A program made the position numbers and the translations under genes. This document shows, piece after piece, positions 34,166-41,689 of a stretch of DNA of 45,463 nt. The DNA lies in IMG/VR virus record IMGVR_UViG_3300044701_005145, positions 1 through 45,463 of that record. One strand, given 5' to 3'. The DNA is from a virus. The notes under the pieces were generated by a model. That model did no database searches. It was not told where the DNA came from and saw nothing but the letters and a program-made list of their open reading frames with translations. How positions within the stretch are numbered: the stretch's first letter is position 1; each line of letters begins with the position of its first letter.

Positions 34166-35361
34166 AATACAAGTCCTTCAGGTGAAATCTTTACCTGACC
34201 TGTTTTGTTTTCAAACACCAAATTTTTTTTATTAGTTTTTCCTAAAAAAATATAATCTGAGTTTTCTTCCAAAAATTTTTGTGAAGATAATTCTTGTTCG
34301 ATTGATTCACTAAGTTTTTTTACTGAATCCATTTTTTTAGTGAACTCTGATTTTCTTCTTATTCTCATTTCTTCCTTTTTTTCTTGAATTTGTTTTTTTT
34401 CTGAATCATTAATTTCGAAATATCTTGAAATTAATTTATCAATTTTAGATTCTCTAAAAATACCATCCATTATAGCTCCACTGTTATGTCTCATACCTTC
34501 TATTGGTTCGTCCATATCATTTTGTATTTTTTCAACTTCAGAATCACTTGTTATGTCCTCATCTGGTGAAGGCATATCATCCGAAGGCATTTCGTCATCC
34601 GACATTTCGTCCCCTTCCTCTGACTCAAATTTTGAAAGTATATCTTCCTTATCTTCGTCTGATAAATTATTCAATTCTAAAGATGATAATACCATGTTTA
34701 TAACGTATTTTATGTCCTCAGATGTCATTCCCTCCTCATTTTCAAATTCTCTAATTTTTTGAGTCAATTTACCAGTCAATTTTTGAATTGTCTTGAAATT
34801 GACTACCTCTCCATCACTCTCAACATTGTCTGTTTCAGGTTCAGAAATTTCAGTATCTGTTTCTGTATCAACTTCAACTTCATCAGAAGGTATATCTGAA
34901 TCTGAAGGTGGTAATTCTGGTGAAGGTACTGATGGTGGTTCAGCTGGAGGAGCTGCAGGTGTTTCCATCTCGGGTTCCATTTTTGGAGTTTTTAAAACAA
35001 ATTTTTTTTGTTCTCCAAACATAGAAATTTCTTCTTCATTTTCGTTGATTCTATTAATTTCTTTAGCCATCAAATTCAAGCGTTTCAAAGCTTGAGAATA
35101 TGAGTTGAAATATTTTCTATTTTTCATAGGTTCTATATAATCAGTTTCTGACTCGTTCATAGTTTTTTTGATTATATATCCCATTTTTTCTTTGACTATT
35201 TGATAGTCATTACCGTCAGAAAGATTTCTACTATACTCAACTGAAGATGTTTGATTTTGATTAACAGGTCTTGCCTCTTTGTAAGTGGCAATTTCCATTA
35301 TTCTTTTAATTTTTTCTTGTCCTGTTAATTTCTCGCTACCGATTGGTTTAAGTCCTGCCAT
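34162..35361 (-). CDS. Acidic, Pro-rich prohead-core-like protein
   Basis: A 399-residue protein with three parts. Residues 1-120 are basic/helical (EKLTGQEKIKRIMEIATYKE). Residues 125-290 are dominated by Pro, Ser, Asp and Glu (for example PPSDSDIPSDEVEVDTETD), with an inserted helix (FKTIQKLTGKLTQKIREFEN). Residues 300-399 are a charged helix ending in a short beta hairpin (DYIFLGKTNKKNLVFENKTG). The composition is like that of prohead core or internal proteins and recalls the acidic scaffold at 24123. No known domain is recognised. Confidence 0.62.
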   Translation of the reverse strand: MAGLKPIGSEKLTGQEKIKRIMEIATYKEARPVNQNQTSSVEYSRNLSDGNDYQIVKEKMGYIIKKTMNESETDYIEPMKNRKYFNSYSQALKRLNLMAKEINRINENEEEISMFGEQKKFVLKTPKMEPEMETPAAPPAEPPSVPSPELPPSDSDIPSDEVEVDTETDTEISEPETDNVESDGEVVNFKTIQKLTGKLTQKIREFENEEGMTSEDIKYVINMVLSSLELNNLSDEDKEDILSKFESEEGDEMSDDEMPSDDMPSPDEDITSDSEVEKIQNDMDEPIEGMRHNSGAIMDGIFRESKIDKLISRYFEINDSEKKQIQEKKEEMRIRRKSEFTKKMDSVKKLSESIEQELSSQKFLEENSDYIFLGKTNKKNLVFENKTGQVKISPEGLVL

Positions 35362-35378
35362 TTTATTTAAAATTTTAG

Positions 35379-35588
35379 TTAATTATTTAATCCATTAAAC
35401 CCACCAATTGTGATGGCATTCATTTGGAGAACTGTGTCTCCTGAACTGTTCACGTTAGTAGGGTCTGAAAGTTTATATGATTCAGGGTGAGGGGCATTCC
35501 CTAAAGAACTGTTCCATGTACCACCACTGAAACTACCTAAAATAAGGTTGCTATATTCATATTGTGAATTTGCACTAAAAGTCGCCAT
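35379..35588 (-). CDS. Small Ser/Gly/Asn-rich protein, possibly virion
   Basis: A 69-residue protein, MATFSANSQYEYSNLILGSFSGGTWNSS..., with almost no charged residues and strongly beta-type composition. Such low-charge, Ser/Asn/Gly-rich small proteins are often decoration or tail proteins. A minus-strand TATTTAT lies 12 nt before its ATG, suggesting strong late expression and a separate message. Function not known. Confidence 0.62.
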   Translation of the reverse strand: MATFSANSQYEYSNLILGSFSGGTWNSSLGNAPHPESYKLSDPTNVNSSGDTVLQMNAITIGGFNGLNN

Positions 35589-35600
35589 TATTTTTTCTTT

Positions 35601-35607
35601 ATAAATA
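35601..35607 (-). promoter_or_regulatory. TATTTAT late-promoter-like element
   Basis: Minus-strand TATTTAT 12 nt before the ATG at 35588. Confidence 0.5.
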
Positions 35608-35634
35608 TATGATAAGACCGAAAATAATTAATAT

Positions 35635-37152
35635 TTACGCTAAACCGCCTATTTTCGGTGAAGCACCTGCTTCATAACCTTTGATGACTTTAGAAACTAA
35701 ATCACCTGTACCCCAAACCTTAAGTGAAGGACATTTAGAAATTTGGTACGCACCTATGTCATTTTTCAAACCATTTACAATACAATCGTATCTACCATTT
35801 CTCAAAGTTTTGATTGTTGCAACTAATCCATCCTCCAAATTTTGATAATTTTTTACACCGACTTTGTTAAAATTTGTAGAATTTGGCATTTTATGTGTAG
35901 TATTGAATGGATTGTATTTTCCTGCCTTACCTTCAGATTGTCTCCAAGCAAATAAAAACTTCATATTTTCATCCGAAATGGGTGCACCTAATTCTTGAAG
36001 AATTCTTTCATAAAAATTTTTATCAGTAATCCCGATTATATTAATTTCTTTGTCTTTTTTGATAGAACTTAAATCAGAATCTTTGAATTTTTTTATGATT
36101 AATAGAGACAACAAATATTGTAATTCTTTGGAGGCAACCCTACCAGTTTCAACTAATCCATATTCTTTTTGAAACTCTGAAACCGAAGTTTGGGTTTCCG
36201 GTCCAAATTTTCCATCAATTCCCCATTTCGGTAAAGAAAATCCTAAAAATTGAAGAGCTGTTTGTATCAAAACAACATCTTTTGAGAAAGGTATTTTGAC
36301 ACCTGGAGTAAACTCGAATGTTAATTCATTATCTGCCATCTCTTTCAGGGATTTGAGAAATTCTGAATCATTTAAAATTTTTTCATTTTCATCAGTATCT
36401 TCAAACGACATTTGTTCCTGTAAAAATTGTTCTATAGATAATTTTTTATCTAAATTTTTATTGATTGAATCTAATAACTTTTCTATATGACCTGACCTTC
36501 TTAAAAATTTGAAAACAAGATTTTCGTGTGATATTTCTCCACCTTTTTCGAGTCCTGCCTTTCGGTAATCCTTTAACTTAGTTTTTAATTTTTCTAATTT
36601 ATCAGCACTCTTATCTCCTGAAGTTTCTACTGTTTTATTAATTTTTTCAATCCAACAATTAATCTTTTTTACCAGCTCCGTCTCATCAATTTCAGGAAAA
36701 TCTTTTTTGGGGACATTTAACCACTCATCTTTAAGCACAGAATATAATCCAGTACTTGTATGCGGTTCTTCACTATCTTGTGCATAAAGTTCAACATCAT
36801 ACCCGTATATTTTTATATCGTGATTTTCGTTGAAGATATATTTTCTTGCATCGAATAGTTTTTTGGTTAATTCCATTTCGTCTTCGTACTGTTGGTAATC
36901 CACAATAACATGTAAATCAAAATCAGAAAAATCTGACCAATTATAGTTTGCTAATGAACCTGTGAGAACTATATCATCGACAAAAACATCATCCCCCAAA
37001 TAATCTATGAAATTTTCAGAAATTTCCAATAATTTTTTCCTTACTTCCTTTTTCATCGTTGAGTTTTCCGCATCCTTGGGATTTTCCCAAACTTTAGGAT
37101 TTAACTCATCACGTAACTTGAAACTTTTTAAAATTTTTTTGAAGTTAATCAT
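35635..37152 (-). CDS. Nucleotidyltransferase-like / PG-binding / lysozyme-like fusion
   Basis: Three modules are visible in 505 residues. The N-terminus has a polymerase-beta-type nucleotidyltransferase core: LTGSLANYNWSDFSDFDLHVIVD with Gly65-Ser66 and Asp77-x-Asp79, plus a third acidic strand YDVELY near 118-123. Residues about 285-345 are a peptidoglycan-binding repeat (VLIQTALQFLGF, GIDGKFGPETQ, VSEFQKEYGL). Residues about 380-470 resemble phage lysozyme/muramidase domains: FAWRQSEGKAGKYNPFNTT with Glu407 as the likely catalytic acid, then NKVGVKNY and DGLVATIKTLRNGRYDCI. A helical linker holds FLQEQMS, a possible prohead protease site (L244-Q-E246) that would separate the NTase from the lytic half. 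The TATTTAT element 5 nt before the ATG marks a late gene. Confidence 0.8.
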   Translation of the reverse strand: MINFKKILKSFKLRDELNPKVWENPKDAENSTMKKEVRKKLLEISENFIDYLGDDVFVDDIVLTGSLANYNWSDFSDFDLHVIVDYQQYEDEMELTKKLFDARKYIFNENHDIKIYGYDVELYAQDSEEPHTSTGLYSVLKDEWLNVPKKDFPEIDETELVKKINCWIEKINKTVETSGDKSADKLEKLKTKLKDYRKAGLEKGGEISHENLVFKFLRRSGHIEKLLDSINKNLDKKLSIEQFLQEQMSFEDTDENEKILNDSEFLKSLKEMADNELTFEFTPGVKIPFSKDVVLIQTALQFLGFSLPKWGIDGKFGPETQTSVSEFQKEYGLVETGRVASKELQYLLSLLIIKKFKDSDLSSIKKDKEINIIGITDKNFYERILQELGAPISDENMKFLFAWRQSEGKAGKYNPFNTTHKMPNSTNFNKVGVKNYQNLEDGLVATIKTLRNGRYDCIVNGLKNDIGAYQISKCPSLKVWGTGDLVSKVIKGYEAGASPKIGGLA

Positions 37153-37157
37153 ATGAC

Positions 37158-37164
37158 ATAAATA
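37158..37164 (-). promoter_or_regulatory. TATTTAT late-promoter-like element
   Basis: Minus-strand TATTTAT, GTCAT, then the ATG at 37152: again exactly 5 nt. Confidence 0.55.
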
Positions 37165-37172
37165 GTAAAAAA

Positions 37173-37415
37173 TTACACTTTTTTGTATTTGTAATTTTTT
37201 GCAATCTCAGTTGAGAAAAATTTTCCTTGTGATTCGGACATTCTGAATCTTGTGTAGACTTTTAACGGAACATCATCGTATTCGTATCTCAAATCATTAT
37301 TGAAGGTGACCAACATCTTACTCGATTGAGTATCATATTCTGTCTTTTTAATGTTGGATGATTTGATTTCGTTAATAATTTTTGTACCTTGACAAATTTC
37401 AGATAAAATAGACAT
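37173..37415 (-). CDS. KTSC-domain protein
   Basis: The 80-residue protein matches the KTSC domain: SSNIKKTEYDTQSSKMLVTF, then YEYDDVPLKVYTRF, then SESQGKFFSTEIAKNYKYKK. In the family the pattern S..i..i.Yd....L.v.F..G..Y.Y..Vp...y......S.G.yfn..I...Y is conserved. KTSC domains occur alone or attached to lysyl-tRNA synthetases and are common in phages; the activity is unknown. It lies 20 bp upstream of the fusion lysozyme gene with its own promoter candidate. Confidence 0.82.
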   Translation of the reverse strand: MSILSEICQGTKIINEIKSSNIKKTEYDTQSSKMLVTFNNDLRYEYDDVPLKVYTRFRMSESQGKFFSTEIAKNYKYKKV

Positions 37416-37435
37416 AATTAATATTTTTGATAATT

Positions 37436-37442
37436 ATAAATA
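37436..37442 (-). promoter_or_regulatory. TATTTAT late-promoter-like element
   Basis: Minus-strand TATTTAT 20 nt before the KTSC gene start. In the + direction the same bases read ATAAATA and run into the ATG at 37442, which would be a T4-style late box. I favour the minus reading because all other copies have this polarity. Confidence 0.4.
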
Positions 37443-37753
37443 TGAAATCTTTACACTCAACAATAAGAAAGTTTTTAAATGAGTATCACGATATGAATAA
37501 TCAAGAACCCATGATGAAAACTTACAATGAATTGAAATCTTTTTTGCGAGGATATAAATTGGAGCCGGCTTCGACTCCTTTAGAGGGAAATAATTTTATA
37601 GTTATTGGTCCTATTAAATCCAAAACACTGTCTTCGGGTAAATTTGAATTAAACCAAATGTACAAAAGTAAAACACCTTTTACAAAAAGTTGGTTTTTCT
37701 TCAAAGAAGAAAATTCAGAATTAACATTGTATAAAATTATTTTATCAAACTAA
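37442..37753 (+). CDS. Hypothetical protein with N-terminal IRKFLNE helix
   Basis: A 103-residue protein starting MKSLHSTIRKFLNEYHDMNN. The first 14 residues are an amphipathic helix ending L-N-E, as in several other genes here. The rest is mixed: a helix (MKTYNELKSFLRGYKLE) and strands (NNFIVIGPIKSKTL; KSWFFFKEENSELTLYKIIL). The frame is open 15 nt upstream to an ATG at 37427; I prefer 37442 because it puts the helix at the N-terminus like its counterparts. It is followed after 6 bp by the kinase-like gene. Confidence 0.6.
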   Translation: MKSLHSTIRKFLNEYHDMNNQEPMMKTYNELKSFLRGYKLEPASTPLEGNNFIVIGPIKSKTLSSGKFELNQMYKSKTPFTKSWFFFKEENSELTLYKIILSN

Positions 37754-37759
37754 ATCTTG

Positions 37760-38317
37760 ATGAAAACTGAATTGGAAGAATTATCTACGAGGCAGAAAAA
37801 ACCAATGGGTCATGGTATTGAACATGAAATCTATTCTTCTGAAAAAAAACCAAATGTGGTTTTTAAGGTGGGAGAGCTTGATGTGATTAATGAATGGTAT
37901 GAAGTTTTTAAATCCGACCCCGATATTTTTCCAATAGTTTATAAATTAGGCAGAACAAAAACTAAAAACTTTTACTATGTTGTTCTTGAGAAATTAGATA
38001 CTCAAAGGTTTGAAAACGATTGGGACGATATGGAATTATCTTTAGAAGACGTGGGTGCTTTGGATGTAGATAGAGGTGAAAGTTTTACAGATTTATATAC
38101 CTTAGAAGGTGCTTCGTCTGAAAAATTTATAGAGATTGGTAAATTGCTCAAAAACCATGACAAATCATCTTATGACTTCTTCATAAAATTTCTCACTTTA
38201 TTAAAAAAATGCGAGAGAGCTCAAAACAAAATTTTGAACAAAGATACTTTAGTTGATGCACACAAATACAATTTTGGTTATTCCGAAGATGGGAAACTCA
38301 AATGCTTAGACTTATAA
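37760..38317 (+). CDS. Protein kinase-like fold protein
   Basis: The 185-residue protein shows GHGIEHEIYSSEKKPNVVFKVG near the N-terminus, like the glycine-rich loop and beta3 lysine of small kinases (G-x-G-x2-x-x-V-Y ... v.K.g). The C-terminus has VDAHKYNFGYSEDGKLKCLDL, resembling a catalytic loop D-x-H-x2-N followed by the DFG-like LDL, where Asp, Asn and Asp are the key residues. The two halves lie at the right distance for a minimal kinase. Substrate unknown; small phage kinases often modify host proteins. An upstream in-frame TTG is ignored in favour of ATG. A terminator follows immediately. Confidence 0.6.
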   Translation: MKTELEELSTRQKKPMGHGIEHEIYSSEKKPNVVFKVGELDVINEWYEVFKSDPDIFPIVYKLGRTKTKNFYYVVLEKLDTQRFENDWDDMELSLEDVGALDVDRGESFTDLYTLEGASSEKFIEIGKLLKNHDKSSYDFFIKFLTLLKKCERAQNKILNKDTLVDAHKYNFGYSEDGKLKCLDL

Positions 38318-38319
38318 AA

Positions 38320-38341
38320 AAACCCTCAAAACTGAGGGTTT
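38320..38341. terminator. Bidirectional rho-independent terminator
   Basis: An 8 bp stem AAACCCTC / GAGGGTTT with a 6 nt loop, flanked by A-rich sequence on the left and GTTTTTT on the right. It separates the convergent kinase-like and Hsp20 genes. Confidence 0.88.
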
Positions 38342-38346
38342 GTTTT

Positions 38347-38766
38347 TTAGATTATGTTTACCTTATTTTTTCTTTTTTCAGCCTCTTTCGTGTATTTGGG
38401 TATATAAACAGTAAGGATTCCGTCAGAAATTGTAGCTTCTAATGTTGAAGAATTATAATTGTTGTTCAATTTAATCCTCTTATTAATTTGTTTTTCCTTT
38501 TCTGTATTATTCAATTTATACTTTCTTGTTCCTTCTAAAACAAGTTCGTCACCTTCTACTGTAATTTCCAAATTTTCTTTGTTGAATCCAGGGACTTCAA
38601 AATGAAGATATGCACCATCTTTAACATGGTTTATTTCGTAATCCTCATCTTTTACACACTCTGTTTCTTTGTCCACAGGAACTAATCGATAAGTACTTGA
38701 ATAGTAGACAGGTTTAGAATCAAAAAATTTGTTAAACAGTTCATTAAAATCATTTCCGTAAATCAT
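38347..38766 (-). CDS. Small heat-shock protein, Hsp20/alpha-crystallin family
   Basis: Small heat-shock proteins hold unfolding proteins. The alpha-crystallin domain occupies about residues 45-130: AYLHFEVPGFNKENLEITVEGDELVLEG is the classic first half, and TLEATISDGILTVYIPK is the hallmark second half (A.l.dGvLtv.iPk). The C-terminus KVNII offers a V-x-I motif equivalent to the I-x-I oligomerisation motif. The N-terminal 40 residues are short and aromatic. T4-like and cyanophages often encode Hsp20. It is divergent from the ClpC-like unfoldase across a regulatory-looking gap. Confidence 0.92.
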   Translation of the reverse strand: MIYGNDFNELFNKFFDSKPVYYSSTYRLVPVDKETECVKDEDYEINHVKDGAYLHFEVPGFNKENLEITVEGDELVLEGTRKYKLNNTEKEKQINKRIKLNNNYNSSTLEATISDGILTVYIPKYTKEAEKRKNKVNII

Positions 38767-38832
38767 AGTTTTTATTTTTTAAATTTATTTATTTTAATGG
38801 AGATGGTCAAACCATATGCCAGTTCTTATTTT

Positions 38833-38845
38833 TGTCAATATGACA
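38833..38845. promoter_or_regulatory. Inverted repeat TGTCA-ATA-TGACA, candidate operator
   Basis: A perfect 5 bp dyad with a 3 nt spacer. The same half-sites recur at 38864 (TGTCA) and 38902 (TGACA). It lies between the divergent Hsp20 and ClpC-like genes and could bind a regulator of both. Confidence 0.4.
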
Positions 38846-38861
38846 TGTTTTTTTAAAAAGA

Positions 38862-38908
38862 AATGTCAATTTGTCTTCATTTAAAATAAATGATGAGAAT
38901 TTGACATT
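38862..38908 (+). repeat. Long imperfect hairpin upstream of ClpC-like gene
   Basis: The two 21 nt arms (38862-38882 and 38888-38908) can pair at 18 of 21 positions around a 5 nt AAAAT loop. The stem begins AATGTCAA and ends with TTGACATT, carrying the TGTCA half-sites. There is no following T tract, so it is unlikely to be a terminator. It could be an operator or a structured leader. Confidence 0.5.
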
Positions 38909-38980
38909 TTGTTTGGTTGTGTCCAAATTTTGAATGATATTTGTATCTGATTTACTAAATAAACAATAAAATTTTAGACT

Positions 38981-40990
38981 ATGAATGAATTAATCGACGA
39001 TGATGATGAAAAAACAACAAGTAGAAAAAAAACTTCAGAGAGTCAGACTCCCGTATTAGACAATTTTAGTAGGGATTTGAACAAACTCGCTGAGTTAGGT
39101 AAGTTAGACCCTGTTATTGGTAGGGAAAGAGAGATTCTACGAATTGCACAAATTTTATCAAGAAGAAAAAAGAACAACCCGATTATTATTGGTGAACCTG
39201 GTTGTGGTAAGACCGCAATTATAGAAGGTTTAGCCATGAAAATTTACAATGGGGAGTGTCCAAGAAATTTAATGGACAAAAGAATTGTTGCTTTAGATTT
39301 GACATCTGTTGTTGCAGGTACAAAATATAGAGGTCAATTTGAAGAAAGAATGAAAGTTATTATGGAGGAACTACAAGCCAACCCAAACATAATAATCTTC
39401 ATCGATGAAATTCACACCTTAGTTGGTTCAGGTAATGCTGCTGGTTCGATGGATGGTTCAAATATTTTCAAACCAGCTTTGGCAAGAGGTGAACTCCAAT
39501 GCATCGGAGCAACAACTTTGGATGAATACAGAAAGTCCTTTGAAAAAGATGGTGCTCTCGAACGTAGATTTCAAAAGATAATTGTAGAACCTTCATCTGT
39601 ACGTGAAACTGTAGAAATACTTAAAAACGTCAGAGACAAATACGAGTTGTTTCATAAGGTCACTTACAATGATGAGATTATCGAGGCCTGTGTAAAATTG
39701 GCGGATAGATATATTACGGACAGAGAGTTTCCTGACAAAGCTTTGGATATTTTAGACGAGGTTGGCGCAAAAATGCAAACACAACTAAAAATTCCACCAT
39801 CAATCGAAGAGTTGAAAAAGAAAGCTGAAGAACTAAGACAACAAAAAATGGATGTCGTAAAAAAACAAAACTACGAGCAAGCGGCAGAATTGAGGGATAA
39901 GGAAAAAAAATTAATATCGAAACTCGATTCAGAAAAAAAGAAGTTCGAAGAACAGATGTTGAAACAAAAACAACCGATTCTAATCGAGGATGTATATGAT
40001 GTGGTTTCCAACATGACTAAAATACCAGTTTCAAAAATGTCTGTTGATGATTTGAAATCTCTGATGAACTTGGATAAAGAATTATTAGGAAAAGTAATTG
40101 GTCAAGATGAGGCAGTGATTAAAATTGTAAAATCAATCAAAAGAAATCGACTCGGAATTAAAGACCCAAATAGACCAATCGGTTCATTTATCTTTTTAGG
40201 TTCGACAGGTGTAGGTAAAACACATTTGGCAAAAATTTTAGCAAGGGAACTGTTCGGAAGTGAAGACTCACTAATACGAGTTGATATGAGTGAATATCAA
40301 GAAAAACACGCAATTTCCAAATTAGTTGGAGCCCCTCCAGGTTATGTTGGTTATGATGAAGGTGGACAATTAACTGAAAAGGTAAAAAATAAACCATATT
40401 CTGTAATTTTATTTGATGAGGTTGAAAAGGCTCACAAAGACATTTTTTCAATATTACTTCAAATTATGGATGATGGATTTGTGACCGACAGCTTGGGTAG
40501 AAAAATTAATTTCAAAAACACTTTAATCATTTTAACATCAAATTTAGGTGTAAAGAAATTTCAAGATTTCGGTGCAGGAATTGGATTTGGAAGTAGTACA
40601 TATTCCAATGAAGAAGCAAAAAAACAAATGCTTGTTAAGGAAATGAAAAATTTCTTTTCTCCTGAATTTCTTAACAGAATCGACGATACAATCATGTTCA
40701 ATTCTCTCACTGAGGAAGACATCAAAAAAATCACCAAAATTGAATTGGATAAATTAACCAATAGATTAGTTGAGATGAATTACTTGATTAAATACGATGA
40801 AACTTTAGTTGATTTCATTTCAAAAGTAGGGTTCGATTCTACCTTTGGAGCAAGACCAATGAAACGAGCAATACAAGATAAAGTCGAGGATTTCGTTTCT
40901 GAAGAAGTATTAACTAACAAAGTCAAAGAAAACGTGAAATACGTAATCAAAGTTGTTGATGAAAAGGTAGTAATACAGAAAACTAAATAA
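38981..40990 (+). CDS. ClpC/ClpB-like AAA+ unfoldase lacking the Clp N-domain
   Basis: Two AAA+ modules are present. The first has Walker A GEPGCGKT (71-78), Walker [10 protein letters not shown] and a [10 protein letters not shown] sensor. The second has Walker A GSTGVGKT near 407-414, [25 protein letters not shown] and a C-terminal D2-small domain. Between them a short coiled segment with [16 protein letters not shown] resembles the ClpC UVR motif. The typical Clp N-terminal repeat domain is missing; only about 25 polar residues precede the ATPase. Residues 534-536 are IGF, aligned with the VGF/IGF loop that docks ClpC or ClpX onto ClpP, so it may feed host ClpP. 669 residues against about 810 for full-length ClpC. 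Confidence 0.9.
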   Translation: MNELIDDDDEKTTSRKKTSESQTPVLDNFSRDLNKLAELGKLDPVIGREREILRIAQILSRRKKNNPIIIGEPGCGKTAIIEGLAMKIYNGECPRNLMDKRIVALDLTSVVAGTKYRGQFEERMKVIMEELQANPNIIIFIDEIHTLVGSGNAAGSMDGSNIFKPALARGELQCIGATTLDEYRKSFEKDGALERRFQKIIVEPSSVRETVEILKNVRDKYELFHKVTYNDEIIEACVKLADRYITDREFPDKALDILDEVGAKMQTQLKIPPSIEELKKKAEELRQQKMDVVKKQNYEQAAELRDKEKKLISKLDSEKKKFEEQMLKQKQPILIEDVYDVVSNMTKIPVSKMSVDDLKSLMNLDKELLGKVIGQDEAVIKIVKSIKRNRLGIKDPNRPIGSFIFLGSTGVGKTHLAKILARELFGSEDSLIRVDMSEYQEKHAISKLVGAPPGYVGYDEGGQLTEKVKNKPYSVILFDEVEKAHKDIFSILLQIMDDGFVTDSLGRKINFKNTLIILTSNLGVKKFQDFGAGIGFGSSTYSNEEAKKQMLVKEMKNFFSPEFLNRIDDTIMFNSLTEEDIKKITKIELDKLTNRLVEMNYLIKYDETLVDFISKVGFDSTFGARPMKRAIQDKVEDFVSEEVLTNKVKENVKYVIKVVDEKVVIQKTK

Positions 40991-40992
40991 AA

Positions 40993-41015
40993 ATGGGGGG
41001 GCTCAAGTCCCCCAT
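40993..41015 (+). terminator. Rho-independent terminator after ClpC-like gene
   Basis: Stem ATGGGGG / CCCCCAT around a 9 nt loop, then CTTTATATTT. It directly follows the stop and ends just before the next TATTTAT element. Confidence 0.82.
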
Positions 41016-41020
41016 CTTTA

Positions 41021-41027
41021 TATTTAT
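41021..41027 (+). promoter_or_regulatory. TATTTAT late-promoter-like element
   Basis: TATTTAT, CAATA, then the ATG at 41033, with the recurring 5 nt spacing, immediately after a terminator. Confidence 0.55.
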
Positions 41028-41032
41028 CAATA

Positions 41033-41689
41033 ATGAAAACTTTCATCAGAAAATTATTGAGAGAGGAACTTACATTATTGTCAAACTTCGATAAGTTGAT
41101 GAATTCTTTTAAAGAAGACTTTCCAGAAGATTTAAGGAGTGTAGTCGACAGTATCTCTGATTACGTAAAAGAATATGTTAGAGAAAATGGTTTCAATATA
41201 AAATTCCTCAATAGTTGTGTAAGTGGTACGGGATTCAAAGGGGTTAGGACTAAAAATTTTATAATAATCTGTTCACCAATGCAAATAGAAAATATTGGTG
41301 ATTTTCTTTATACCATTTTTCATGAAATAAGACATGAAGAGCAGATGGGTAAATTGAAAATTGATAATCCTTTGACAGGACAATTAGAAGACTTCGAAAA
41401 ATTATTTGAAGATTATTGGAAGTTAGAGTTAGATGCTGATGAATTTGCTAAAGAAAAAATCGCCCATATCGTTTTGAAGTTCAATATACCAATAGGCACC
41501 GCAAAACAAAATTTCAAATTATCCTCTTATGTAGAGAACTACCCAAGTGCATCTAAGACAGTGAAAAATTTTATGAGAACAATTGTAAATGATATTCAGA
41601 AGATGAAAAAATCAGGAATGGAATACACCGATATTGCAGACCACCCTGTTGTAAAGAATCACTTAGAAAAGCTTGAAAATTTCTTTTAG
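41033..41689 (+). CDS. HExxH metallopeptidase-like protein with N-terminal IRKLLRE helix
   Basis: Residues 97-101 are HEIRH in YTIFHEIRHEEQMG, and a second acidic block LELDADEFAKE (131-141) probably provides the third zinc ligand, as in M78/ImmA-like and related peptidases where E-x-x-AD-x-FA follows the HExxH helix. The N-terminus MKTFIRKLLREELTLL is the repeated amphipathic helix with an L-R-E site. No signal peptide. The combination suggests a virion-packaged protease that acts at the start of the next infection, but that is an inference. The gene ends 4 bp into the convergent M20-like gene. Confidence 0.68.
   Translation: MKTFIRKLLREELTLLSNFDKLMNSFKEDFPEDLRSVVDSISDYVKEYVRENGFNIKFLNSCVSGTGFKGVRTKNFIIICSPMQIENIGDFLYTIFHEIRHEEQMGKLKIDNPLTGQLEDFEKLFEDYWKLELDADEFAKEKIAHIVLKFNIPIGTAKQNFKLSSYVENYPSASKTVKNFMRTIVNDIQKMKKSGMEYTDIADHPVVKNHLEKLENFF

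Noticed and set aside
34793-35095. Ser-rich + strand frame opposite the acidic Pro-rich gene
   Set aside because: Poly-Ser frames are the usual complement of Asp/Glu-rich coding on the other strand. The same applies around 25384-25584.
37435-37442. T4-type late promoter TATAAATA in the + direction before the gene at 37442
   Set aside because: The motif is more regular in the opposite polarity across the window, and here it runs into the ATG itself; I treat it as the minus-strand TATTTAT of the KTSC gene.
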